Assembly: GCA_018302545.1 (NCBI GenBank)
Contig: JAGVZM010000005.1
Span: 1 to 51,675, forward strand
Origin: Candidatus Woesearchaeota archaeon
GTDB taxonomy: Archaea > Nanobdellota > Nanobdellia > SCGC-AAA011-G17 > GW2011-AR18
Direction: 5' to 3'
DNA length: 51,675 nucleotides
Part shown: positions 33,196-41,083 of the stretch, one piece after another
How positions within the stretch are numbered: the stretch's first letter is position 1
Layout of the letters: each line of letters opens with the position of its first letter
The notes under the pieces: model-generated
The model's input: only the letters and a program-made list of their open reading frames with translations
The model's database searches: none
Told to the model about the DNA's origin: nothing
Translations under genes and position numbers: made by a program

Positions 33196-34073
33196 AAATA
33201 TTAATAACTGGGGCTAATGGTTATATTGGAAGCAACTTAGTAAGAAAAATTTCTGAGAATAATAATCATGAAATTTATTGTATTATTAGATCCGCTGAAT
33301 CTATTGATAATAATCTTAAGGTTAATTGGATTATTCATGATTTATTTGAACCAATCCCTATTGAAATACTGCCAGACTATGTTGATATTATTATTCATCT
33401 TGCGCAATCTAAACATTATAAAGATTTTCCTGACAAAGCTTTAGATATCTTTAATATTAATTGTTCTGCTACTTTAACTCTTCTTAATTATGCTAAGATT
33501 AAGGGAGTGAAAAAATTTATTTATTCTTCTAGTGGGGGAATATATCAACCTAAAGAGGAGGCATATAAAGAGTCTGATTTTTTAAATCCCCTTAATTTTT
33601 ATTTTACCTCTAAGTATATAGCTGAGAGGTTAGTATTATCTTATTCAACCCATTTTAAATCAATAATTTTACGTTATTTTTTTGTTTATGGTCCAAATCA
33701 ACAGGAAATGTTTATACAAAGAATTATAAACTCTATAAAAGAGGACAAAACCATTTATATTGAAGGGGATGAAGGTTTAGTATTTACACCAACTTATATC
33801 GATGATGCTGTAAACTCTTTGATATCTGCAATTTCTTTGGAGACTTCGGCTATAGTTAATATTGGTGGTTTTGAATCTATTTCTTTAAAACAACTATGTA
33901 ATTATATTGGAGACTTACTAAATAGAAAACCTGTCTTTGAATATAAGGCCTTTAAATCTTCTCCTAATTATATTGCAGATACAACTAATATGAAGCAATT
34001 ACTTGGGATTAAAAACACAATTCCAATTAAAGAAGGTATTCTTAAGACAATTAAGAGTAGTATAGATCATTAG
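33192..34073 (+). CDS. NAD-dependent epimerase/dehydratase (extended SDR)
   Basis: 293 aa. NAD-binding TGANGYIGS (6-14), YSSSGGIY and the catalytic YFTSK (Tyr137, Lys141) are all present, with the later GPNQQ loop. It should act on a nucleotide-activated sugar, as a C4 epimerase or a related reaction. It overlaps the broken glycosyltransferase by 4 nt. The exact substrate cannot be told. Confidence 0.8.
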   Translation: MKILITGANGYIGSNLVRKISENNNHEIYCIIRSAESIDNNLKVNWIIHDLFEPIPIEILPDYVDIIIHLAQSKHYKDFPDKALDIFNINCSATLTLLNYAKIKGVKKFIYSSSGGIYQPKEEAYKESDFLNPLNFYFTSKYIAERLVLSYSTHFKSIILRYFFVYGPNQQEMFIQRIINSIKEDKTIYIEGDEGLVFTPTYIDDAVNSLISAISLETSAIVNIGGFESISLKQLCNYIGDLLNRKPVFEYKAFKSSPNYIADTTNMKQLLGIKNTIPIKEGILKTIKSSIDH

Positions 34074-34107
34074 TAAATTTAATTAATACCTTTTGATCTT
34101 TTTGTAT

Positions 34108-35532
34108 ATGTCTGATATTTCCACTATTCAGAAAAATTCATTGTGGCTATTTTTGGGAAAGCTTTTTTTATTATTAATAGGTATTTTTCTAAATGCTTGG
34201 ATTGCTAGATATTTAAATCCTGAGTTTTATGGTTTTTATTCTTTAGCTTTGAATTTCGTTGCTTTTTTTTCAGTCTTTGCTTCTTTGGGATTGGATGTAT
34301 TAATGATAAGGGAATTAAGTAAAAATTGGACTTTGTCAAGTAAATATCTTAGTATTATTATAAGACTTAAAATTTTATTATCATTTTTTTCTATATTGCT
34401 TGCAATTATTTTAGTTTTTTTATTGCCCTATTCTCATAGTTTAAAATTAGCAATCTCTATCTTTTCTTTGTCTATATTATTTACTTCTTTAGATACCACA
34501 TTTATTACAGTTTTTCTGATAAAATCAATTAATCGTATTACTGTTATTGGTGATGTTATATCTAAATCTTTCTATGCTGTTCTTGTTATTCTATTTATTT
34601 CTATTGGTGGTGGTTATTTATGGTTAATTGTTGCTAGTTTGTTTGCTCTTTTAGTTAAGTTGATTTATGACTTTTGGTATTTTACTAAATATGTTCATTT
34701 GAATTTAAATTATTTTGATAAAAAAGATTTGATTTATATTATAAAGAAATCTTTTCCTTTATTTATTATTAGTATTCTTTCTTTAATCTATTTTAGGATT
34801 GATATTATTATGTTGTCTTTTCTGGCAGATATCAATTCTGTTGGTTTTTATTCTGCATCCTTTAAGCTCTCTGAATTTTTTCATTTAATTCCAGGTATAT
34901 TATTTAGCGCTATGCTTCCTTTTTTAGTTACGTATTCTGAAAAAAATAAATCTAGATTAATAAAATCAATTAACCTTTCTTTAAAATATCTTTCTATCCT
35001 ATCTTTTCCTATTGTTATTGGTACTGTAATTCTTTCCTCTGAAATAATCAATTTAATTTATGGAAGCAGTTATACTACTTCTTCCATTTCACTTTCTTTA
35101 TTAATTTCTACAATTATTTTTGTTTTTTTTAATTATTCATTTGCAAATGGGTTATTTGTTTTAAATAATGAAAAATATATAACTAAAGTTGCTTTATCTG
35201 CTGTTTTGTTTAATATTATAACTAATTTTATTTTTATTCCTTTATATAGTTATAATGGGGCGGCTTTGACAACTTTATTTACTGAGATCCTGATCTTTCT
35301 TTTTTATTTTAGAAAACTTTCTAAGTCTTTTAAATTGTCTTTTATTTTTCTTCCAAAACTTATTTTTTGTACTATTCTAATGGGAATTTTAACTTTATTT
35401 TTAGATAGATTAAATTTATTTTTTGTTTTTAATATTATTTTTTCTGCAGTATTTTATATGGTTTTTATATTTGTTTTAAAAATCATTGACAAAGAGGACA
35501 TGAGCCGATTTTTTTATATTTTTAAGAGATAA
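34108..35532 (+). CDS. Wzx-type polysaccharide flippase (MOP superfamily)
   Basis: 474 aa, about 12-14 membrane segments. I use ATG 34108; an in-frame TTG 15 nt upstream is less likely. The start SLWLFLGKLFLLLIGIFLNA with WIARYLNPEFYGFYSLALNF and the mid-protein LIYFRIDIIMLSFLAD are typical of this family. It would move the lipid-linked glycan to the outside, where AglB acts. There is a short gap, not an overlap, before it, so the promoter structure here is unclear. Confidence 0.85.
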   Translation: MSDISTIQKNSLWLFLGKLFLLLIGIFLNAWIARYLNPEFYGFYSLALNFVAFFSVFASLGLDVLMIRELSKNWTLSSKYLSIIIRLKILLSFFSILLAIILVFLLPYSHSLKLAISIFSLSILFTSLDTTFITVFLIKSINRITVIGDVISKSFYAVLVILFISIGGGYLWLIVASLFALLVKLIYDFWYFTKYVHLNLNYFDKKDLIYIIKKSFPLFIISILSLIYFRIDIIMLSFLADINSVGFYSASFKLSEFFHLIPGILFSAMLPFLVTYSEKNKSRLIKSINLSLKYLSILSFPIVIGTVILSSEIINLIYGSSYTTSSISLSLLISTIIFVFFNYSFANGLFVLNNEKYITKVALSAVLFNIITNFIFIPLYSYNGAALTTLFTEILIFLFYFRKLSKSFKLSFIFLPKLIFCTILMGILTLFLDRLNLFFVFNIIFSAVFYMVFIFVLKIIDKEDMSRFFYIFKR

Positions 35533-35550
35533 TTAGTTGAAATAGTAAGG

Positions 35551-35560
35551 GTTATAAATT
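35551..35560 (+). promoter_or_regulatory. TATA box for the methyltransferase gene
   Basis: GTTATAAATT is centred about 25 nt before ATG 35581. Confidence 0.5.
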
Positions 35561-35580
35561 AAGTTATGGGCTGAAATTAT

Positions 35581-36537
35581 ATGATTAGAAAATCTTTGAA
35601 AATTTTTATAACTAGAGCTTTTAGATTTTTAAATATCTTTAATATCGTAAAATTAAGGAGAGAAGTAGATGTTCTTTATTCAATGCTTTATAATTTAACT
35701 CATGATCTAGATTCCTCTCTTGATCTGACAAGTATACAAACTAAAGAAGCTTTTGGATTTCAATGGAGGAATTTGAAGGAAGGAGATTATCTTTTGAGTG
35801 ATCCTTGGTTTAAGGCAAATGTTAGTAAGATACTTTTTGAGGAAGAAATTCAAATTAAGCCTGAATGGTTTAAAGGAAAAGATGTTCTTGATATTGGTTG
35901 TGGTAATGGTAGGTGGTCATATGGCTTTGCTAAATTGGGCGCAAATATTACTGCTGTTGATATAAATCAAATTGCTATAGATGAGACAGAAAAGGCTATT
36001 AGTGATTTTAAGGTTGGAAAGAATTTTTATTTATCTCCTGTTGAATCTTTGTCAAAAAATTTACCTGCAAAAAAGTATGATCTTGTTTTTTGTTGGGGAG
36101 TTATTCACCATTGTAAAAGTTTTAATAAATCTCTAAAAGAACTTCTTAAATTTGTTAAAAAAGATGGAATCCTTTATTTATACCTTTATGGAAGAGACAG
36201 TTTAGACTATAATACTGATGTTGATCTTTTTAAGAGTCGTATTATGTATAATGTTTTACCAACTAAAGAAGATAAGTATAAATTTTTATTAAAAAAGGCA
36301 AGAGGAAACAAAGATAAGGTTCATAATTTTCATGATATTTATTCTCCTTTAATTAATAGAAGATTGGAATATAAATATGTTAAAGATTTCTTAAAATCTG
36401 AGGGGTTTGAAGATATAGTAAGGACCATAGATCATACAGAATTATTTATTCGAGCTATTAAAGGTAATGCTAAAGATTATTATAAAAAATATATATTGCC
36501 TAAAAAGAAAGCTCCTTATTGGTTTGAACATCATTAA
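35581..36537 (+). CDS. SAM-dependent methyltransferase
   Basis: 318 aa. The class I fold is plain: VLDIGCGNGRWSYGFAKLGA (SAM-binding, from about 103), an acidic VDIN at the end of the next strand, and WGVIHHCKSFNKSLKELL. A helical N-terminus and a long C-terminal extension with a basic tail (YILPKKKAPYWFEHH) flank it. In this locus it may methylate a glycan hydroxyl. It has its own TATA box. Confidence 0.75.
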   Translation: MIRKSLKIFITRAFRFLNIFNIVKLRREVDVLYSMLYNLTHDLDSSLDLTSIQTKEAFGFQWRNLKEGDYLLSDPWFKANVSKILFEEEIQIKPEWFKGKDVLDIGCGNGRWSYGFAKLGANITAVDINQIAIDETEKAISDFKVGKNFYLSPVESLSKNLPAKKYDLVFCWGVIHHCKSFNKSLKELLKFVKKDGILYLYLYGRDSLDYNTDVDLFKSRIMYNVLPTKEDKYKFLLKKARGNKDKVHNFHDIYSPLINRRLEYKYVKDFLKSEGFEDIVRTIDHTELFIRAIKGNAKDYYKKYILPKKKAPYWFEHH

Positions 36538-36564
36538 TTAACTTTACAGATCCTTAGATAGAAA

Positions 36565-36575
36565 ATATTATAAGT
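36565..36575 (+). promoter_or_regulatory. TATA box for the epimerase-formyltransferase operon
   Basis: ATATTATAAGT is centred 27 nt before ATG 36597. The four genes that follow overlap or nearly touch. Confidence 0.5.
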
Positions 36576-36596
36576 AGATACTAAATTCTCTTTTTT

Positions 36597-37568
36597 ATGA
36601 ATTCGTTAAAGGATGCTAGGGTTCTCGTAATTGGTGGCGCTGGTTTTATAGGTAGTTTTGTTGTTGCTGAACTCTTAAAAGAAGATGTTAAAGAAATTAT
36701 AATTTATGATGATTTTTCAAGAGGTAAAATTGAAAATATAAATGATTCTTTAAATGATCCCAGGTGTAAAATTTTTGAACATGGTGGAGATATAAATAAA
36801 ATAGATGTTCTTGATCAAGCGATGCAAGGGATTGATTATGTTTTTCATTTAGCAGCTTTGTGGTTATTGCATTGCAAGGATTATCCAAGAAGTGCTTTTA
36901 GAGTTAATATAGAAGGAACATTTAATGTTCTTGAAGCTTGTGTTAAACATAAGGTTAAGAAATTAGTTTATTCTTCATCTGCTTCAGTTTATGGTGATGC
37001 TGTGGAAGTTCCAATGAAAGAAGATCATCCCTTTAATAACAGGAATTTTTATGGTGCAACAAAGATAGCTGGTGAGGCTATGTGTAGAGCATTTTATGAT
37101 AGGTATGGTTTGAATTATGTTGGATTAAGATATATGAATGTTTATGGACCTAATCAAGATCAAAAAGCTGTTTATACAGGAGTTATTCCTATAATGCTTA
37201 ATAAAATTGATGCTAATGATAGTCCGACTATAAATGGAGATGGAAGTCAAGCTTATGATTTTATTTATGTGGAAGATGTTGCAACGGCAAATATATGTGC
37301 TTTGAAGAGTAATTCTAAAGATGAGTTTTATAATGTGGGTACTGGAATTCAAACTACAATAAAAGAACTTTGTAATTTAATATTAGAATTAAAAAATTCT
37401 AAATTGAAAGTTACTTATGTTCCATATAAAGAAGATGATGCTAGAAGTTTAGTTAAAAATAGAATTGGGTCTACTTTTAAAGCTGAGGAAGAAATTAATT
37501 TTAATTATAAATATGATTTAGTTAATGGTTTAAAAAAATTAATTGAATGGAGAAATTTGAAAAAATGA
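36597..37568 (+). CDS. UDP-sugar epimerase/dehydratase (extended SDR)
   Basis: 323 aa. VIGGAGFIGS (11-20), DDFSRGKIENI, YSSSASVYG and catalytic YGATK (Tyr152, Lys156), then the conserved RYMNVYGPNQ. Close in pattern to UDP-glucose 4-epimerases and to dehydratases. Followed by formyltransferase and aminotransferase genes, it may make the keto or epimerised sugar that is aminated. Its stop overlaps the next start (ATGA). Confidence 0.85.
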   Translation: MNSLKDARVLVIGGAGFIGSFVVAELLKEDVKEIIIYDDFSRGKIENINDSLNDPRCKIFEHGGDINKIDVLDQAMQGIDYVFHLAALWLLHCKDYPRSAFRVNIEGTFNVLEACVKHKVKKLVYSSSASVYGDAVEVPMKEDHPFNNRNFYGATKIAGEAMCRAFYDRYGLNYVGLRYMNVYGPNQDQKAVYTGVIPIMLNKIDANDSPTINGDGSQAYDFIYVEDVATANICALKSNSKDEFYNVGTGIQTTIKELCNLILELKNSKLKVTYVPYKEDDARSLVKNRIGSTFKAEEEINFNYKYDLVNGLKKLIEWRNLKK

Positions 37569-38500
37569 AGATGCTCTTTATGGGTGCTACTGAAACAGGA
37601 TATAAGTGTTGTGAAGGTTTATTAAAGCAGGGGCAGGATATCTCTGGAATTGTTTCTATTGCTAAAAAATTTTCTATTTCTTATGCAAAAGATAGAGGCG
37701 GAGTTACTAATGTTTTACATAGGGATTTTGCTGGTCTTGCTAGAGAATATAATGTTCCTTATATGGAAATATCAAATGGTATGAAAGAGGCTGGTGATTT
37801 TATAGATTCCGTTAAACCTGATTTTGCTTTGGCTATTGGTTGGTACTATATGATTCCTAAATCTATGAGAGATAAAATTCCTAAGGGTGTTGCAGGTGTT
37901 CATGCTTCTTTATTACCCCGATATAGGGGTGGTGCTCCTTTAGTTTGGGCTATAATTAATGGCGAGACTGAAACGGGTGTTTCATTATTTTATTTTGAAG
38001 ATGGAGTAGATACAGGAGATTTACTTGATCAGAGAAAAGTTCAGATTTTTAGAGAGGATACAATAGGTACTCTTTATGAGAGGGTTAATGATATTGCTGT
38101 TGATATGGTTTTGGAGACTATTCCTAAGTTGGCTAGAGGAGAAATTACTGCTAGGCCTCAAGATCACACTAAGATGACTTTATTTTCTCAGAGATCTCCA
38201 GAGGATGGTATTATAAGCTGGGAAAAAACTCCAGATCAAATTTATAATTGGGTGAGGGCCCAAACAAGACCTTATCCTGGAGCATTTACTCATCATGGCG
38301 ATACACAAATTAAAATTTGGGCAGGCCGACCTTATGAGGGGACTAGTATGCCTTTGTCTACTAAACCTGGAACAATATTTGCTTTTAGGGAGGGTAATCT
38401 TTATGTTCGTTGTCGTGAAGGGGGTTTTGTTGTTACTGATTTTGAAGGAGATATTTCTTTAGATGATCTAGTGGGTAGTTCGTTCAATGGGGGTGTATAA
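37565..38500 (+). CDS. Sugar or methionyl-tRNA-type formyltransferase
   Basis: 311 aa from ATG 37565, which overlaps the previous stop by 4 nt; an in-frame ATG 18 nt earlier is less likely. The formyltransferase core is seen in HASLLPRYRGGAP with His113 and in FEDGVDTGDL with Asp149. The Asn that normally precedes His by two residues is Gly111 here. The C-terminal domain (from about 210) resembles that of Fmt. Archaea do not start proteins with formyl-Met, and its neighbours are sugar genes, so an N-formyl amino sugar is the more likely product, with 10-formyl-tetrahydrofolate as donor. Confidence 0.75.
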   Translation: MKMLFMGATETGYKCCEGLLKQGQDISGIVSIAKKFSISYAKDRGGVTNVLHRDFAGLAREYNVPYMEISNGMKEAGDFIDSVKPDFALAIGWYYMIPKSMRDKIPKGVAGVHASLLPRYRGGAPLVWAIINGETETGVSLFYFEDGVDTGDLLDQRKVQIFREDTIGTLYERVNDIAVDMVLETIPKLARGEITARPQDHTKMTLFSQRSPEDGIISWEKTPDQIYNWVRAQTRPYPGAFTHHGDTQIKIWAGRPYEGTSMPLSTKPGTIFAFREGNLYVRCREGGFVVTDFEGDISLDDLVGSSFNGGV

Positions 38501-39626
38501 TTTGTCATTTAAGATACCCTTGATTAAACCCTACATTGATGAAGAGATTATTAGCAAAGTTAAAGAGGTTCTACTTTCTGGTTATTTAACCCAAGGTCCA
38601 GTAACTAAAGAATTTGAAAAATCTATCTCTAATTATGTTGGTTCTAAATTTGGTATATCTTTTACTTCAAATACGACAGGCATGGAAACTGCTTTAAGAT
38701 CTTTTGGAATAGGAAAAGGTGATGAAGTCATAGTTCCTGGTTATACTTATCCTGCTACTGCTAGTGTAGTTTCAATTGTTGGTGCTGAACCTGTTTTTGT
38801 CGATGTTGATATTAATACTGCTAATATTGATTATTCACTAATAGAAGAATCTATTACAGATAAAACAAAAGCTATAATTCCTGTTTCTCTTTTTGGAAAT
38901 GCTTTGGATTATAGTAAATTAAATCGTATAAAGAAAAAATATAATTTAATTATTATTGAAGATTCTGCTTGCAGCCTTGGTTCTAGTTATGAAGGTATTA
39001 TGACAGGCAATTTAGCTGATGCTAGTATATTTAGTTTTCATCCTAGGAAATTTATAACTACTGGAGAAGGTGGTATGCTAACTACTAATAATGAAGATGT
39101 TGCTTTATCTACTTATTCATATAAATATTTTGGTTTAAAGACTTGGTTGGAAGATGGAGATATAAAAGTGTCTGGAAATGAATTTTCTAATATAGGGACT
39201 AATTATAAATTAACTAATTTGCAGGCTTCTATAGGTTTGGTCCAGATGAAACATATAGGTAAACTTTTAGAAGAAAGAAGAAAACTAGCTAAGAATTATG
39301 ATAATCTATTGAAAGATCTTAAAGATGTTTTGATACTTAAGACTACTCCTAATTCAGAGCATTCTTATCAGTCTTATGGTGTTGTTATTCAAAATAGGGA
39401 TAAGATTATTAATGAAATGCGTAATAATGGTATAGAAGTACAAATAGGAAGTATAGACTTGTTAAGACACAAGGCTTTTAGCAATTTTAAACATGTTAGT
39501 AATTTAGAAAATTCTAAACTTTTAGGCCAATCTTGTATGGTTTTACCCTTATATAATGGTATGACAAAGGAGCAACAAGAATCGGTTGTTAATGAATTAA
39601 GGAGAGTTACTAAGTTGTATAGTTGA
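38487..39626 (+). CDS. Second DegT/DnrJ/EryC1 sugar aminotransferase
   Basis: 379 aa as listed from ATG 38487. A TTG at 38502, with GGGGGTG (38489-38495) in front, is an equally plausible start and would give 374 aa. PLP lysine is K188 in SFHPRKFITTGEGG; Asp159 in IIIEDSACSLGSSYEG; TSNTTGMETAL at 60-70. It should aminate the keto sugar of this branch, whose amine the formyltransferase could then formylate. Confidence 0.85.
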   Translation: MGVYNLSFKIPLIKPYIDEEIISKVKEVLLSGYLTQGPVTKEFEKSISNYVGSKFGISFTSNTTGMETALRSFGIGKGDEVIVPGYTYPATASVVSIVGAEPVFVDVDINTANIDYSLIEESITDKTKAIIPVSLFGNALDYSKLNRIKKKYNLIIIEDSACSLGSSYEGIMTGNLADASIFSFHPRKFITTGEGGMLTTNNEDVALSTYSYKYFGLKTWLEDGDIKVSGNEFSNIGTNYKLTNLQASIGLVQMKHIGKLLEERRKLAKNYDNLLKDLKDVLILKTTPNSEHSYQSYGVVIQNRDKIINEMRNNGIEVQIGSIDLLRHKAFSNFKHVSNLENSKLLGQSCMVLPLYNGMTKEQQESVVNELRRVTKLYS

Positions 39627-39636
39627 GGTTATTGTT

Positions 39637-40590
39637 ATGTCTGCAATTAAATTATTAGGAATTAATAAAGTTATTAGTTATGATATAAATATAAGTAGTA
39701 AGCAAAAACAAACAGAAGCTGCATTTTCTTTTAAATGGGCTAAAAGAAATACTTATGAATCAGAGGCAGTAACAAAAGCTGCGACTAAATGGTTATTTGA
39801 AAGGTATTCAAATGGAGATCCAAAAGAACTTGATTGCTTATTGAATGAAAATAATACTAAAAAGATTATCTTAGATATTGGTTGTGGATCTGGTTATTCA
39901 TCATTAGCTTATTTTGGTAATCGTTTAAATGATCATTTTTATTTAGGCATTGATATTTCTGATGCTGTTTCTGTTGCTGCATCTCGATTTAAAGAACAGG
40001 GAGTAAAGGGGGAATTTATTAAATCTGATTTATTTAAACTTGATTTTATTCCTGATTTTAGTGTTGATATTATTTTTTCTGAAGGAGTATTACATCATAC
40101 TGATAGTGTTCATGAAGCGATAAAATATTTAGTAACTAAACTCAAAGTTGGTGGATTATTTATGTTTTATGTTTATAATAAGAAGGCAGATATAAGAGAA
40201 TTTACTGATGATTATATTCGTCAAAAAATTTCTTCTCTTTCTGATGAGCAGGCTTGGGAGAAATTGAAGCCATTAACAAATTTAGGTGTGCAATTAGGTA
40301 AATTAAATATTGAGATTAATGTTGAGGAGGATATAGATTTGCTTGGCATAAAGAAAGGTAAATTAGATATTCAAAGATTTTTTTATTGGAATATATGTAA
40401 ATTATTTTATAGACCTGATTATAATTTGGATGAGATGAATCATATTAATTTTGATTGGTTTAGGCCATTAAATTGTCATCGTCATACACCTGACGAAATT
40501 AAAAATTGGTGTTATGAATCAAATTTGGATATTGAACATATAAATATTCAAGAAGCAGGTATAACGATAGTAGCCAGAAAATTAAAATAG
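39637..40590 (+). CDS. SAM-dependent methyltransferase, second copy in the locus
   Basis: 317 aa. LDIGCGSGYSSLAYFGNRL (SAM-binding, from about 79), YLGIDISDAV, and EGVLHHTDSVHEAIKYLV. The first 75 residues (FKWAKRNTYESEAVTK) are like sugar or lipid-linked methyltransferases of surface-glycan clusters. It is only distantly like the one at 35.6 kb. It is the last gene of the glycan locus. Confidence 0.75.
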   Translation: MSAIKLLGINKVISYDINISSKQKQTEAAFSFKWAKRNTYESEAVTKAATKWLFERYSNGDPKELDCLLNENNTKKIILDIGCGSGYSSLAYFGNRLNDHFYLGIDISDAVSVAASRFKEQGVKGEFIKSDLFKLDFIPDFSVDIIFSEGVLHHTDSVHEAIKYLVTKLKVGGLFMFYVYNKKADIREFTDDYIRQKISSLSDEQAWEKLKPLTNLGVQLGKLNIEINVEEDIDLLGIKKGKLDIQRFFYWNICKLFYRPDYNLDEMNHINFDWFRPLNCHRHTPDEIKNWCYESNLDIEHINIQEAGITIVARKLK

Positions 40591-40594
40591 GATC

Positions 40595-41083
40595 TTAGTT
40601 TTTTGTTCTTTCAAAACTTATTAAAGAAACAAATTTATCCTCTATAATCTTAGAATTTAGAGCATTTATCTTTATATTTAATAAGTTAAAATTTTTAGTT
40701 ATATAAATGAAATTCCAAATAGGCACATTCTGTTTTTGAAGTATAATTGTTAATTTTAGTGGAATCTCTTTATGTTTTAATAAGACGTCCTCTGCTAACT
40801 CTTTTGCTTCTGTAAATTCTGTTTTTATCTCATCTAGATTTAATTCTTCTATCTTCATTTCTTCTTTTTTGAATACTTCTGAGTTATCTATAATCTCTAT
40901 TTCTTGGTTCATTAAATAGGCAGTCATTCTATTTGTTTCTTCTATATAGAAATCTAATTGCCAAGGAATACTTTGAAAATTTTTTATTTCTGACATTAAA
41001 AAACAGCCAGCTAGAAATCCTTTGTTTTGAAAAATATTAGAGGATTTTAATCTTTGTAATTCTTGTTTTAATTTATTTAACAT
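40595..41083 (-). CDS. Unidentified protein downstream of thrS
   Basis: 162 aa, soluble, mixed helix and strand, without motif that I know. A segment ILQKQNVPIWNFIYITKNFN looks like the core of a small alpha/beta domain, and an acidic helical part lies in the middle. It overlaps the end of thrS by 7 nt and so is co-transcribed with it. It may assist translation or be unrelated. Confidence 0.6.
   Translation of the reverse strand: MLNKLKQELQRLKSSNIFQNKGFLAGCFLMSEIKNFQSIPWQLDFYIEETNRMTAYLMNQEIEIIDNSEVFKKEEMKIEELNLDEIKTEFTEAKELAEDVLLKHKEIPLKLTIILQKQNVPIWNFIYITKNFNLLNIKINALNSKIIEDKFVSLISFERTKN

Noticed and set aside
37565-38500. Methionyl-tRNA formyltransferase for translation initiation
   Set aside because: Archaea do not formylate initiator Met, and the gene is inside a sugar operon; an amino-sugar substrate is more likely.
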